The translations under genes were made by a program, and so were the position numbers. Shown here piece by piece: positions 53,580 to 62,971 of a DNA stretch of 64,000 nt (positions within the stretch are counted from its first letter, which is position 1; every line of letters starts with the position of its first letter). Where the stretch lies: positions 29,082-93,081 of the forward strand of contig CAKZKR010000108.1 of the NCBI GenBank assembly GCA_937124615.1, written 5' to 3'. The notes beneath the pieces were generated by a model, which saw only the letters and a program-made list of their open reading frames with translations, did not search any database and was not told the DNA's origin. Source of the stretch: an uncultured bacterium (GTDB lineage Bacteria > Hydrogenedentota > Hydrogenedentia > Hydrogenedentales > Hydrogenedentaceae).

Positions 53580-55385
53580 TTGGACGATATATTACTAAAA
53601 GTAATGCCAGTAAATAAAAGTATAAAAGTCCCAAAGGGGAGTTATTTAATAGATATTTTATATGAGAACGGATTCATAATTCCCTCCTCCTGTGGTAAAA
53701 GAGGGATATGTGGTAAATGCTTAGTGAAAGTAGAGTTCGAAGATGAAAAAAAAGAGAGTTTTTATATTAATTCATGTCAATTCAAAGTTGAGAAGAATGT
53801 TATTGTCCATTTGCCTCAAATATATATAGAAAAACAAACAGAAATATACAAATACGAAAAACCTTATCAAATTAAAATAGTTACAAGAAATAATCCAAAT
53901 GTAAAAGTAATAAAACTTGATATTGGGAAAAATAGTATAGGAAATTCAAGGTCTTACCTCGATTATTTTTTTAGTAAGATTTCTGAAAAGGATGTATCTA
54001 TTACTATTTTGGAGAAAATAGCCAATATAAAAAAAGATATTTCAAAATCTTATGTCTTGGTATACAATGAAAAAAAAATATTAGATATAAAAAAGGAAAA
54101 GGATTTTTTCGGTATCTATGGTTTATCTATAGATTTAGGCACAACATCTATTGGTATAGAATTGATTGATTTAATATCTGGAAAAACAATAGGGGAAATT
54201 TCAGAATTAAATCCACAGGTGTTATATGGTGATGATGTTATAAGTAGAATATCCTACGCTGTACAATCAGAAGAAAAATTGATTTTATTACAGAAAAGAG
54301 TTATATCAGTAATTAACAATCTTATTTCACAACTTACAAAAACCGCGGGTATAACAGAAAATGATATTTATGATATTGTTGTTGCAGGTAACACGACAAT
54401 GTTACATCTATTTTTAGGAATATGTCCATTATCACTCGGCGAATATCCTTTTATACCCGTTTTTATAAAAAGCCTTTCTATACCTTCGAAAAAAATAAAC
54501 TTGAGTACACATTCAGAGGCAGAGGTATATATTTTTCCTGCTATTGGTGGTTTTGTTGGAGGGGATGTTACTGCTGGTTTACTATCATTAGATAACCTGC
54601 AAAGGGAATCTTCTTTCCTTTTTATAGACTTAGGAACAAATGGAGAGATTGTTATCTCAAACAATGGAAAATTATGGGCGACATCCACTGCAGTAGGACC
54701 TGCATTTGAAGGTGGAAGAATACAATGTGGTATGCGAGCATCATTAGGTGCTATAGAAAAAGTAAGTTATAGAAATGGTGATATAGATATAAAAGTAATA
54801 GGAGATAAAGAACCTTTAGGTATATGTGGAAGTGGTCTAATAGATTTATTATCTGTACTCTTAAGATTGGGGGTTATAGATATTACAGGGAGAATGTTAC
54901 TGCCAAAAGATATTCAAAAGAATATACATGAAAAAATTAAAAATAGGTTAGAAACATATAATAACGATGTAATTTTTAAGGTATTTGAAGGTACCCAAAA
55001 AAAAGTATTTTTATCGGCTCGTGATGTGAGACAACTACAATTATCATGTTCTGCTATAAAGTGTGGAATAAAACTTTTAGCAGAGAAAGCAGGTGTCCAT
55101 TTTAATGAATTACAAAAAATATATATAGCAGGGACATTTGGTTTTTATCTGGACAAGGCAAACTTAAAGACAATCGGAATTATTCCTGAGGAAGTCGAAG
55201 AAGAAAAGATTTGTTTTATTGGAAACAGTAGTTTAGCAGGAGCAAAATGTGCTTTATTAGACAAAGATTTAAGAGTGAAAGTGGAAAAAATGTCAGAAAA
55301 AATTAAGCATATAGATTTGTCAACTATTCCCGGATTTGAAGAAGAGTTTGCGATGTCTACATTCTTCCCGGAGGTTAAGAATTAA
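53580..55385 (+). CDS. Corrinoid-protein activator (RACE type): 2Fe-2S ferredoxin plus ASKHA domain
   Basis: A 601-residue enzyme that reductively reactivates cobalamin proteins at ATP cost, as in methyltransferase systems. The N-terminal 2Fe-2S cluster has C38, C44, C47 and C66 (SSCGKRGICGKC). A linker follows, then the ASKHA/DUF4445 domain with YGLSIDLGTTSIGIELI, VVAGNTTMLHLFLG, FPAIGGFVGGDVTAG, FIDLGTNGEIV and IAGTFGFYL. Translation starts at TTG with AAAGGAG six bases upstream; no ATG fits better. No corrinoid protein or methyltransferase is present in this window, so the target lies elsewhere. It converges with the aminotransferase gene with four bases overlapping. Confidence 0.87.
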   Translation: MDDILLKVMPVNKSIKVPKGSYLIDILYENGFIIPSSCGKRGICGKCLVKVEFEDEKKESFYINSCQFKVEKNVIVHLPQIYIEKQTEIYKYEKPYQIKIVTRNNPNVKVIKLDIGKNSIGNSRSYLDYFFSKISEKDVSITILEKIANIKKDISKSYVLVYNEKKILDIKKEKDFFGIYGLSIDLGTTSIGIELIDLISGKTIGEISELNPQVLYGDDVISRISYAVQSEEKLILLQKRVISVINNLISQLTKTAGITENDIYDIVVAGNTTMLHLFLGICPLSLGEYPFIPVFIKSLSIPSKKINLSTHSEAEVYIFPAIGGFVGGDVTAGLLSLDNLQRESSFLFIDLGTNGEIVISNNGKLWATSTAVGPAFEGGRIQCGMRASLGAIEKVSYRNGDIDIKVIGDKEPLGICGSGLIDLLSVLLRLGVIDITGRMLLPKDIQKNIHEKIKNRLETYNNDVIFKVFEGTQKKVFLSARDVRQLQLSCSAIKCGIKLLAEKAGVHFNELQKIYIAGTFGFYLDKANLKTIGIIPEEVEEEKICFIGNSSLAGAKCALLDKDLRVKVEKMSEKIKHIDLSTIPGFEEEFAMSTFFPEVKN

Positions 55386-56557
55386 CTAAAGTAAGAAGCA
55401 ATTCTTTTTATACCCTCACGAAATATATGCTCTTCTGGTAACAAACTTAAAATAAGATAGGTATTTTCAGGAAAACGAAACATAGACCCAGGATGAACAT
55501 ACACTCCTGTATGATTTAATAAATCTATGACGGTTTCTTCTTCAGAATTCTTTGCATTGTATATTTTTAAAACAAGATACCAACCTCCCTTTGGAGTATA
55601 AAGCATTATTGAGTTATTATTAGATAATAAAGTTAATGCATAGTTTAAATTGGAATTTATTCTATTCTTAATTTGGGATTGTATTGTATTTCTTAATTGA
55701 AATAAATCGGGTAATGCTACTTGAGCAGGTATATTTACAGAAAGAAATGTATCCGAAATTATTTCTAACCCTTCATATAATTCCTTTTTTATTCGTTTAG
55801 GACAGGAACAGATTATCCAACTTAATTTTAATTGAGGTAATGCTAAAGTTTTTGAAATACCATTTAGAGTAAATACAGGTACTTTAATGGATGAAAGTAA
55901 TTTAGGTATATCATTGTTAAAAAAATAGTCTCGAAATACCTCATCGATAATAATTGCAAGGTTATGTTTTTCTGAAACTGAAATTAAATCTTCTATTTCA
56001 TTAGATGAGAGTATATTCCCTGTGGGGTTATTCGGTTGGATAAAGAATAAAAGTTTTGTATTATTATTAATCAATTTTTCAACTTTCTTTTTTGAAAATG
56101 TCCACAAATTGTTTTCTTCCTCTAAAAAATATGGAATTACTTTTACAAGTTCTAATGAAGCAATAAAGTCGAGTAATGGATAAGACGGGGCTGGTATAAG
56201 TATCTCATCACCCGGATTACAAAAAAGTTTAATCAAATAAGAGTAGGCTTCTGATGTTCCTGATGTGAAAAATATATCTTCAGGAGAAATAGAAAAACCA
56301 AGAGAAGCATAGTATTGAGATACAGATTCTCTTGCAATAGGTAATCCTTTAGGAATGGGTTCATATAGTAAAGAAGTATTTTTTGATAATGCTTTTATTA
56401 TTTCAGTTTCTGGATAATGGATATTAGCTTTTGTTGGATTAGAGAGCGTAAGGTCAAAAAAATTTTTTCCTTGTAAAAGATAATTCTTATATGCCTCAGC
56501 AATTGGATTTAGTTCACCCGATAGTTCATAATTTTCAAATCTTTTAGAAATAAACAT
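55382..56557 (-). CDS. Class I/II PLP-dependent aminotransferase
   Basis: A 391-residue cytoplasmic aminotransferase. The fold-type I motifs are FFTSGTSEAYSYLIKLFCNPGD, PAPSYPLLDFIASLE, IQPNNPTGNILSSNEI, AIIIDEVFRDYFF and the PLP lysine in LNGISKTLALPQLKLSWI. Residues in the C-terminal domain include PKGGWYLVLK. The donor is not predictable; aspartate- or alanine-type substrates are common in this group. I chose the ATG at 56555-56557, preceded by GAGG, over one seven codons upstream that lacks a ribosome site. The stop shares a TTAA with the corrinoid activator. Confidence 0.88.
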   Translation of the reverse strand: MFISKRFENYELSGELNPIAEAYKNYLLQGKNFFDLTLSNPTKANIHYPETEIIKALSKNTSLLYEPIPKGLPIARESVSQYYASLGFSISPEDIFFTSGTSEAYSYLIKLFCNPGDEILIPAPSYPLLDFIASLELVKVIPYFLEEENNLWTFSKKKVEKLINNNTKLLFFIQPNNPTGNILSSNEIEDLISVSEKHNLAIIIDEVFRDYFFNNDIPKLLSSIKVPVFTLNGISKTLALPQLKLSWIICSCPKRIKKELYEGLEIISDTFLSVNIPAQVALPDLFQLRNTIQSQIKNRINSNLNYALTLLSNNNSIMLYTPKGGWYLVLKIYNAKNSEEETVIDLLNHTGVYVHPGSMFRFPENTYLILSLLPEEHIFREGIKRIASYFS

Positions 56558-56639
56558 TAAAACCTCATGATATAGCATAAAAAAAGTATAATTTTTTTGA
56601 TAAGCAATATATTTTATTAAAAATTATGGAGATAAATAA

Positions 56640-58139
56640 ATGGATATAAAGTCCCCAAAACTTGCAGGTGTTTGTATTGTTTGGAAAAGGGATAAAGACG
56701 ATATTAAAGTTTTGATTATAAAAAGGGGAGATAACTTGACATTTTTACCGGGGCATCATGCATTTCCGGGTGGAAGTGTTGAGGATGAAGATAAAAAATG
56801 TATGGTGTGTGGTTTTTGTAATGAAAAGATTAAAAGTGCTCTTGTTGGTGCAATTAGAGAAACATTTGAAGAAACAGGCTATTTACCAATTCAAATAAGT
56901 GAAAATATTTGTAAAAATGAATTAATTGAAATATGGGAGAAATTACATAAGAAAGAAATATTTTTTAATGAAATTCAAAAAAGATTTAATATTGAATTGA
57001 TTGTTGATAAGTATTTTTTTTCAGGGCCATGGATAACACCTCCGGGTTTACCACAAAGATTTGAGACTTACTTTTTCTTTATAGAATGGAAACAAGAGTT
57101 CCATGAAATTAACATCAGAAAAGATAATGAGGTTGATTTGATCGAATGGGATACACCTAAAAATCTTTTGTATAGGTGGCATAAAAAAGAAATATCTCTT
57201 TCTACACCTGTTGCTTTTATTTTAGAACAAATCGAGGGCTTTTCAATTCCTGGAGCATTTAATTATCTAAAAAAAATACCTTGGGAAAATAATGCATATT
57301 CCTATTTTCATCCTCGTGCTGGAATACATGTTTTTCCATTACCTGCGCCGGCACAAACATTCTTTATAAATGTCAATTCAGTTGTTGTTGGAAAAGAAGA
57401 GATGGTTATTATTGATCCTGGATTGGGAGAGGAAGAAAGTATTCGAAAAATGATTTATTGGCTGGAACATTTTATAAAAGTAGGAGCAAAAATCATAGGT
57501 GTGTTTATAACACATGAACACTTAGACCATGCTAAAGGATCAACTTTAATCGCAGAATATTTTGATATTCCAATATATGCATCATTTGAAACCGCAAAAA
57601 AAAAGATTATTCCTGTTGATAAGATAATAAAAAAAGATGAAAAGTTTGTTTTAGGGGATATGATGTTCCCATGGATAATTAATACAATTCCAACTCCCGG
57701 TCATGTTAAAGGGCATCTTTGTTACTACGAGGAAACAACACAAACGTTAATTGCAGGCGATATGATAAGTTCTGAAGGACCTGTTGTTATAGACCCTGAT
57801 GACGGAGGTTCAATGTCTGAATATATGGATTCATTAGAAAACCTCAACAGACTAAAAATTGATTTGTTGATTCCGGGCCATGGAGTTCCATGGTTTTTTA
57901 TGCCAGGCAATATAATTATTGAGAAATTAATAAAACATAGAAAACAAAGAGAAAAAAAAATCTACGAGAACATAAAAAAAGGTATAACAACTTTTGATGA
58001 ATTACTGAAGATTTCTTATGATGATGTTCCAAAAGAACGGCTTATATTAGCAAGACAACAGTTAAAAGCACACCTGATCGATTTAAAAAACAAGGGGATA
58101 TTAATGGCAAATACTTATAACTTAATATTATCCTCTTGA
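56640..58139 (+). CDS. Nudix hydrolase - metallo-beta-lactamase fusion with C-terminal winged helix
   Basis: A 499-residue fusion. The N-terminal Nudix domain (about 5-195) has G44-G45...E50 and R73-E74...E77-E78; the space between holds an extra 15 residues with C54, C57 and C60 (C-x2-C-x2-C). The MBL domain (about 225-420) has H292-E-H294-L-D296-H297, TPGHVKGH, the LIAGDM aspartate and PGHGVPW, like LACTB2. A winged-helix-like C terminus (about 435-495) completes the LACTB2 layout. It could hydrolyse a nucleotide or CoA-type substrate or nick RNA; the physiological role is unknown. The end overlaps the convergent ferritin-like gene by 12 bases. Confidence 0.82.
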   Translation: MDIKSPKLAGVCIVWKRDKDDIKVLIIKRGDNLTFLPGHHAFPGGSVEDEDKKCMVCGFCNEKIKSALVGAIRETFEETGYLPIQISENICKNELIEIWEKLHKKEIFFNEIQKRFNIELIVDKYFFSGPWITPPGLPQRFETYFFFIEWKQEFHEINIRKDNEVDLIEWDTPKNLLYRWHKKEISLSTPVAFILEQIEGFSIPGAFNYLKKIPWENNAYSYFHPRAGIHVFPLPAPAQTFFINVNSVVVGKEEMVIIDPGLGEEESIRKMIYWLEHFIKVGAKIIGVFITHEHLDHAKGSTLIAEYFDIPIYASFETAKKKIIPVDKIIKKDEKFVLGDMMFPWIINTIPTPGHVKGHLCYYEETTQTLIAGDMISSEGPVVIDPDDGGSMSEYMDSLENLNRLKIDLLIPGHGVPWFFMPGNIIIEKLIKHRKQREKKIYENIKKGITTFDELLKISYDDVPKERLILARQQLKAHLIDLKNKGILMANTYNLILSS

Positions 58140-58625
58140 TGTCATCAAGTCTAAATCTTCAAGCAATGCCTGTAAATCTTCCTCGTGCATAACTTCATCT
58201 TGAAGTATCTGTAAGACCATGTTATAAGTTACTGGGTCTCCTTCTTTCGTTTCCGCAAGAAGAGTATTATATGTCTGAATTGCACACTGTTCCCCTTTAA
58301 TATTCTGTTCTAAGAGAACACGAACATAAGGGTCGCTTGGCGGATCGTAACTACAATTGGCCATATCATACCACTGTTTTGGGCTTTCAACTGGAGCCCC
58401 ACCTAATTGAATAATTCTTTGAGCAATCATATCTGCATGTCTCAATTCATCACCAGCATGCTGTAAAAGTTCTGCCATAACCGCTTCTTTCATCGGACCT
58501 TTAGCAACTTTTGCTCCTAACCAATACTGGTAGTAGGCAAACCATTCATCAGCATAGGCTCTATTTAATAGGGTCAACAGATGTTCAACATCCATCTTAA
58601 CAATTTCTCTACCTTTTGTTCCCAT
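58128..58625 (-). CDS. Ferritin-like di-iron protein of Dps-like/bacterioferritin type
   Basis: A 165-residue four-helix bundle. Putative di-iron ligands are E27 (DEWFAYYQYW), E60-x2-H63 (DELRHAD), E112 (KGEQCAIQ) and E144-x2-H147 (DEVMHEED), all in the expected order. A loop with C91 (NCSYDPP) and C114 near the third ligand resembles the cysteine pair of archaeal-type Dps-like proteins. These ferroxidase proteins store iron and consume peroxide, matching the sodB gene elsewhere in the window. AAAGGAT precedes the ATG. The two genes of this convergent pair overlap by 12 bases. Confidence 0.85.
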   Translation of the reverse strand: MGTKGREIVKMDVEHLLTLLNRAYADEWFAYYQYWLGAKVAKGPMKEAVMAELLQHAGDELRHADMIAQRIIQLGGAPVESPKQWYDMANCSYDPPSDPYVRVLLEQNIKGEQCAIQTYNTLLAETKEGDPVTYNMVLQILQDEVMHEEDLQALLEDLDLMTSRG

Positions 58626-58727
58626 AACTTATCCTTTCTATTTTAATGTAATATAATACTCTTAATTAATAAAAATATAAAAATAATATTATAATAAATG
58701 TAAAATAAAAATACAAGAAAGGTCAAG

Positions 58728-59249
58728 ATGGAAATCAAGAAAATAGGGATTATTAGTGACACACACAATAACAACTTTTTGATGACAGAGGTTTGTAATT
58801 ATTTGTTAGAAAAAGAACAAGTCAATACGATTTATCATCTTGGAGACAATTATGAGGATGGAGAATATTTAATTTCTTTGAGTTTACCAGTGAAAGTGGT
58901 TCCGGGGTTATGGTGTGACCAGTTTAATAATTGGAAAACCCCAAAAATTATTATTGAAGAAATAAATATGGTTAAACTTGCTTTTGCACACACCTTAGAC
59001 ATAATATTAAATAGTTCAGGGAAAGAATGTCATATTCTTTGTTATGGACATACTCATACACCAATTATAAAAAAAGATAAAAATAAAGTCTTTTTTAACC
59101 CAGGACATTTGAAGAAAAAAATAGACAGAGCAAATGAGGCAAGTTTTGGTATAATCAAATTTGAAAAAGAGGGTATTTATTTTGAGATTATATCTGCTTA
59201 TAATTTTGGTAACACTATTGTAAAAATAAAATGTAAATATTTCGAATAA
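58728..59249 (+). CDS. YfcE/MJ0936-like metallophosphoesterase, atypical
   Basis: A 173-residue calcineurin-like phosphoesterase. It has D11-x-H13 (ISDTHNN), D40 (HLGDNYEDG), H88 and GHTH (107-110). The usual asparagine of the GN(N/C)D motif is missing; here the sequence is PGLWCDQ at 59-65. This could weaken the metal-bridging site or mark a variant class. FNPGHLKKK follows, as in YfcE-type enzymes. AAAGGTC precedes the ATG. It lies 24 bp upstream of the rhamnosidase gene on the same strand, so the two may be co-transcribed. Confidence 0.78.
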   Translation: MEIKKIGIISDTHNNNFLMTEVCNYLLEKEQVNTIYHLGDNYEDGEYLISLSLPVKVVPGLWCDQFNNWKTPKIIIEEINMVKLAFAHTLDIILNSSGKECHILCYGHTHTPIIKKDKNKVFFNPGHLKKKIDRANEASFGIIKFEKEGIYFEIISAYNFGNTIVKIKCKYFE

Positions 59250-59273
59250 AAAACTATTATAAGGAGATACAAT

Positions 59274-61997
59274 ATGTTAAAACTTTCCTTCATTACCCCA
59301 ATTGTATTTAGTATGGTTATTTCAATAATCCCTTCCACAGCGTATCCACAAACTCCCCCAGAAAACCTGAGAGTTGAATATCTTACAAATCCAATCGGAA
59401 TAGATACCTCTGTTCCTCGTTTTAGTTGGATACTGTCGGATAAAGGACATAATATTTTTCAAAAATCATTCCAAATTCAAGTTTCAAAGTCATTAGATAG
59501 TTTGAAAAAAAATAAACCCGATATATGGGATTCAGGAGATATTAATTCTGGAGAAAATGTTCATATTGAATATGCTGGACCTGCCCTTGAAAGTTTTACA
59601 AGATATTTTTGGAGAGTAAAAGTAACATATCAAAATGGAAAGACAACTCAATATAGCACTCCTGCTTTTTTTGAGACCGCTTTTCTCAATCCAAAAGAAG
59701 AAATGACAGCAAAATGGATACGACATCCCGAAAAAGATGAAGAACCGGAAAAAGACGACAAAAGAAAAGAATATGAAAGAAAAAGAATATCCCCCATGTT
59801 AAGAAAGGTTTTTGAAATCAAAAAACCTATAAAACAAGCCCGTGCTTATGTATCAGGGTTAGGATATGTGGAATTGCATATTAATGGGCAAAAGGTAGGA
59901 AACCATATTTTAGACCCGGCGTATACTGTATTTGAAAAAAGAACCCTATATATCACTCATGATGTAACTCCATTGTTAAAGCAAGGGAAAAATGCAGTAG
60001 GGATGATGTTAGGACACGGTTGGTGGAAAAAAACATGCACAGGTTGGCTTGAGTTGCATGTACTATATGAAGATGGAACAAAAGAAAAAATAGTTACAGA
60101 CAAAACATGGAAAGCAAGTACAGGACCAATTGTAAGTGAAAGTTTATATCATGGAGAAATATATGATGCACGATTAGAAAAAAAAGGTTGGGACATGCCC
60201 GAATATGATGACTCAGGTTGGTTACCCGTTGAATTGTCAGAACATATTCCAGAAAACTTGTTAGCCCAGGTAATGCCTCCAATACAAATAGTTGAACAGT
60301 TGAAGCCAAGGTCAATAACTAAGAGAAGCGATGGTGGACCTGATAAAAATGAAGAAGTATATATTGTTGACTTTGGTCAGAATATGACAGGGGTAATCAA
60401 AATAAAAGCACAAGGTCCCGCAGGGACAAAAATAAAAATGAGACATGCTGAATTGTTGTATGAAGATGGAAGATTGAATGTAGAAAACATTAGAAGTGCA
60501 AAAGTAACAGATGAATACATTCTTAAAGGTGAAGGTGAAGAAGAATATATGCCTCGTTTTACCCAACATGGTTATCGCTATGCAGAAATATCAGGTTATC
60601 CAGGTGAACTTACGGAAGACAAATTGGAGGCACAAGTTTTCCATACGAATTTTGCAAAATCTGGGCATTTTGAATGTGATAATCCTTTAATTAACGACAT
60701 ACGGGATATAGTTCTTTGGGCTATTCGTGGAAACAGTATGAGTATTCCAACAGACTGTCCACAAAGAGATGAAAGAATGGGTTGGATGGGCGATGCTCAC
60801 CTTGCTTCTGAAGCAACAATTATGAATTTTGATGTAGCCGCGTACTATCAAAAATGGCTTTGGGATATTGCTGATTCTCAAAGTCCAGAAGGTTATGTCC
60901 CGGATACATGCCCTGCGAATATCTGGGGTGAGAGAAAAGGATCACCGCCCTGGGCAATTGCTTATCCTCTAATTACATGGTATTCATGGAGATACTACCA
61001 GAACCGTCGAGTTGTTGAAATGCATTATGACAATCTTGTTCGTTGGTTTAAATCAATGGAAAGGGATGAAAAAGATGGACTTATGGAATATTGTCACTAT
61101 GGTGATTGGGTTTCACTTGAAAAATCACCTATGGAACCGATAGGAACAGGTTGTTATTATTGGACCGCTGTCGTTCTGGAAGAACTTGCAGGTGTCCTGG
61201 GAAAACAAGATGATGCAGGCTATTTTAATGCAAAGAAACAAAAAGTAGCAGAAGCGTTTAATAATAAGTATTTTGATAAGGAAAAAGGTTACTACTGCTA
61301 CGGTAAAGATAAAGATGGAAATCTTTATGAAGGAACACAATTCCAGCAAATATTCCCACTATTCCTTGGGATTGCACAGGGTGAATACCGCGAACTTGCA
61401 TTGAAGAAATTGAGAGAAGAAATAGAAGTCAGAAGAAATGGACATCTATATTGTGGTATTTTAGGTGCTAAATATGTCTATGATGTTTTGAATGATTCGG
61501 GTATGGCAGACCTTGCTTACAAAGTTGTTTTACAAAGAGACTTCCCGAGTTACGGTTATATGATAGAAATGGGGGCCACAACATTATGGGAACTTTGGGA
61601 ATATAAAACAGGTCCGGAAATGAACTCTCATAATCATCAAATGTTTGGCAGTGTAGTTGATTGGTTTTTTGGTGGTATTGCAGGAATACGCCGGTTACCA
61701 GAGCCAGGTTATAAATACTTCGTTATTGCTCCAAAACCCTGGGAAGGACCGTTAAATAGTGCACAGGCCTACATCGACACGGTTCGTGGTCGTGTAATAT
61801 CTCGCTGGGAGAAAAATCCAGACGGTTCCCTTAAAATGCTTGTTGTTATTCCACCCAACAGCAAATCTAAAGTAATTGTTCCAAAGAAAGGAACTATGAA
61901 GGTTGATGTTAAACCTGAAGTTATTCCAGTAACATCAGAAAATACTACAGAGACATTTGAACTGACATCAGGAACATACAACTTCTTAGTAAAATAA
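59274..61997 (+). CDS. Exported alpha-L-rhamnosidase, GH78
   Basis: A 907-residue enzyme with a signal peptide (about 1-25) that releases terminal alpha-L-rhamnose from glycans. The GH78 layout is complete: N-terminal beta domains (PPENLRVEYLTNPIGIDT at the start; RAYVSGLGYVELHINGQKVG), then the (alpha/alpha)6 barrel with TDCPQRDERMGWMGDAHL, and EMGATTLWELWE carrying the likely catalytic glutamate. A C-terminal beta-sandwich follows (VVIPPNSKSKVIVPKKG). AAGGAG precedes the ATG. Location after a phosphoesterase and before a CHAD gene gives no further clue to its substrate. Confidence 0.93.
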   Translation: MLKLSFITPIVFSMVISIIPSTAYPQTPPENLRVEYLTNPIGIDTSVPRFSWILSDKGHNIFQKSFQIQVSKSLDSLKKNKPDIWDSGDINSGENVHIEYAGPALESFTRYFWRVKVTYQNGKTTQYSTPAFFETAFLNPKEEMTAKWIRHPEKDEEPEKDDKRKEYERKRISPMLRKVFEIKKPIKQARAYVSGLGYVELHINGQKVGNHILDPAYTVFEKRTLYITHDVTPLLKQGKNAVGMMLGHGWWKKTCTGWLELHVLYEDGTKEKIVTDKTWKASTGPIVSESLYHGEIYDARLEKKGWDMPEYDDSGWLPVELSEHIPENLLAQVMPPIQIVEQLKPRSITKRSDGGPDKNEEVYIVDFGQNMTGVIKIKAQGPAGTKIKMRHAELLYEDGRLNVENIRSAKVTDEYILKGEGEEEYMPRFTQHGYRYAEISGYPGELTEDKLEAQVFHTNFAKSGHFECDNPLINDIRDIVLWAIRGNSMSIPTDCPQRDERMGWMGDAHLASEATIMNFDVAAYYQKWLWDIADSQSPEGYVPDTCPANIWGERKGSPPWAIAYPLITWYSWRYYQNRRVVEMHYDNLVRWFKSMERDEKDGLMEYCHYGDWVSLEKSPMEPIGTGCYYWTAVVLEELAGVLGKQDDAGYFNAKKQKVAEAFNNKYFDKEKGYYCYGKDKDGNLYEGTQFQQIFPLFLGIAQGEYRELALKKLREEIEVRRNGHLYCGILGAKYVYDVLNDSGMADLAYKVVLQRDFPSYGYMIEMGATTLWELWEYKTGPEMNSHNHQMFGSVVDWFFGGIAGIRRLPEPGYKYFVIAPKPWEGPLNSAQAYIDTVRGRVISRWEKNPDGSLKMLVVIPPNSKSKVIVPKKGTMKVDVKPEVIPVTSENTTETFELTSGTYNFLVK

Positions 61998-62016
61998 ACC
62001 TTTATAGAATAGGATA

Positions 62017-62940
62017 ATGAAACAAGAAGGGGAAGAAAAATATTGTAATATTTCAAAGAGTATATTCATAAAACATTTTGAAAACAATTACAATTTTATA
62101 AAAGAAAAACTTCCCCTTCTTGAAAATTTAGATCCTGATGGTATTCATGATATAAGAGTAACATCAAGAAGAAACAGGGCTTTATTTCTTGAATTTAATC
62201 CCTTTTTGTCAAGAGAGATAAAAAAAGAATATATATTAGAAAACAAAAAGATAACGAAACTTCTTGGTAAAAGAAGAGAACTTGATGTTCTATATAAACT
62301 ATTGATATCTATCAGAACAGAAAATCCAGAAATAATATCTGAAAACTTATTGGATTCATTCTCAAATTACCTTAAAAAAAAGCGGAAGGAAGAAGAAGAG
62401 AATTGTCGTATAGCACAAAATGTTTTAGAGAAAAGAATAAAAAAAATTTCGGAAGAACCTTATATTCATATTTCAACAAAAATATGTATTTTTAAATATA
62501 GTAAGAAAAGAATTTTTACAGCTATCAGAGATATCCAAAACGAATATAAAAGAGTAAAAAAAATATCGGATCCTTTAAATGAAGAATTACATCAATTTCG
62601 TATTTTATTAAAGAAAACACGGTATATGTTTGAAATATATAGAGAAGTTTATGAAAGCCCAATAAATAAATGGTTAAATATATTAAAGGAAATACAAGGT
62701 TATTTAGGGGATTGGAACGATTATCGTATTTTACTTATTAAAATAAAAGATAAATGTAGAAAAGATATAAATATAAATCATAGTGAAATATTAAGAATTA
62801 ATAAATATATACACGGCATTTTGAACAACAAATTAGAACAAATGAAATTAATGATGAAAAGATATAGAACGAATAGATTTATAGAATTAACAATAAAAGA
62901 TATATTAAAAATCTTTTATTCACATATATGTATAGTGTAG
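62017..62940 (+). CDS. CHAD-domain protein
   Basis: A 307-residue helical protein with the CHAD signature GIHDIRVTSRRNRALFLEF near residue 45 and its repeat LHQFRILLKKTRYMFEIY in the second half. CHAD domains have conserved histidines and many basic residues and bind polyphosphate. No CYTH partner domain or polyphosphate kinase is present nearby. The protein is very Lys/Arg-rich. It starts 19 bp after the rhamnosidase gene and precedes the HDOD gene by 31 bp. Confidence 0.85.
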   Translation: MKQEGEEKYCNISKSIFIKHFENNYNFIKEKLPLLENLDPDGIHDIRVTSRRNRALFLEFNPFLSREIKKEYILENKKITKLLGKRRELDVLYKLLISIRTENPEIISENLLDSFSNYLKKKRKEEEENCRIAQNVLEKRIKKISEEPYIHISTKICIFKYSKKRIFTAIRDIQNEYKRVKKISDPLNEELHQFRILLKKTRYMFEIYREVYESPINKWLNILKEIQGYLGDWNDYRILLIKIKDKCRKDININHSEILRINKYIHGILNNKLEQMKLMMKRYRTNRFIELTIKDILKIFYSHICIV

Positions 62941-62971
62941 AATATTCAATGTTTGTAAGTAGAGAACATAA

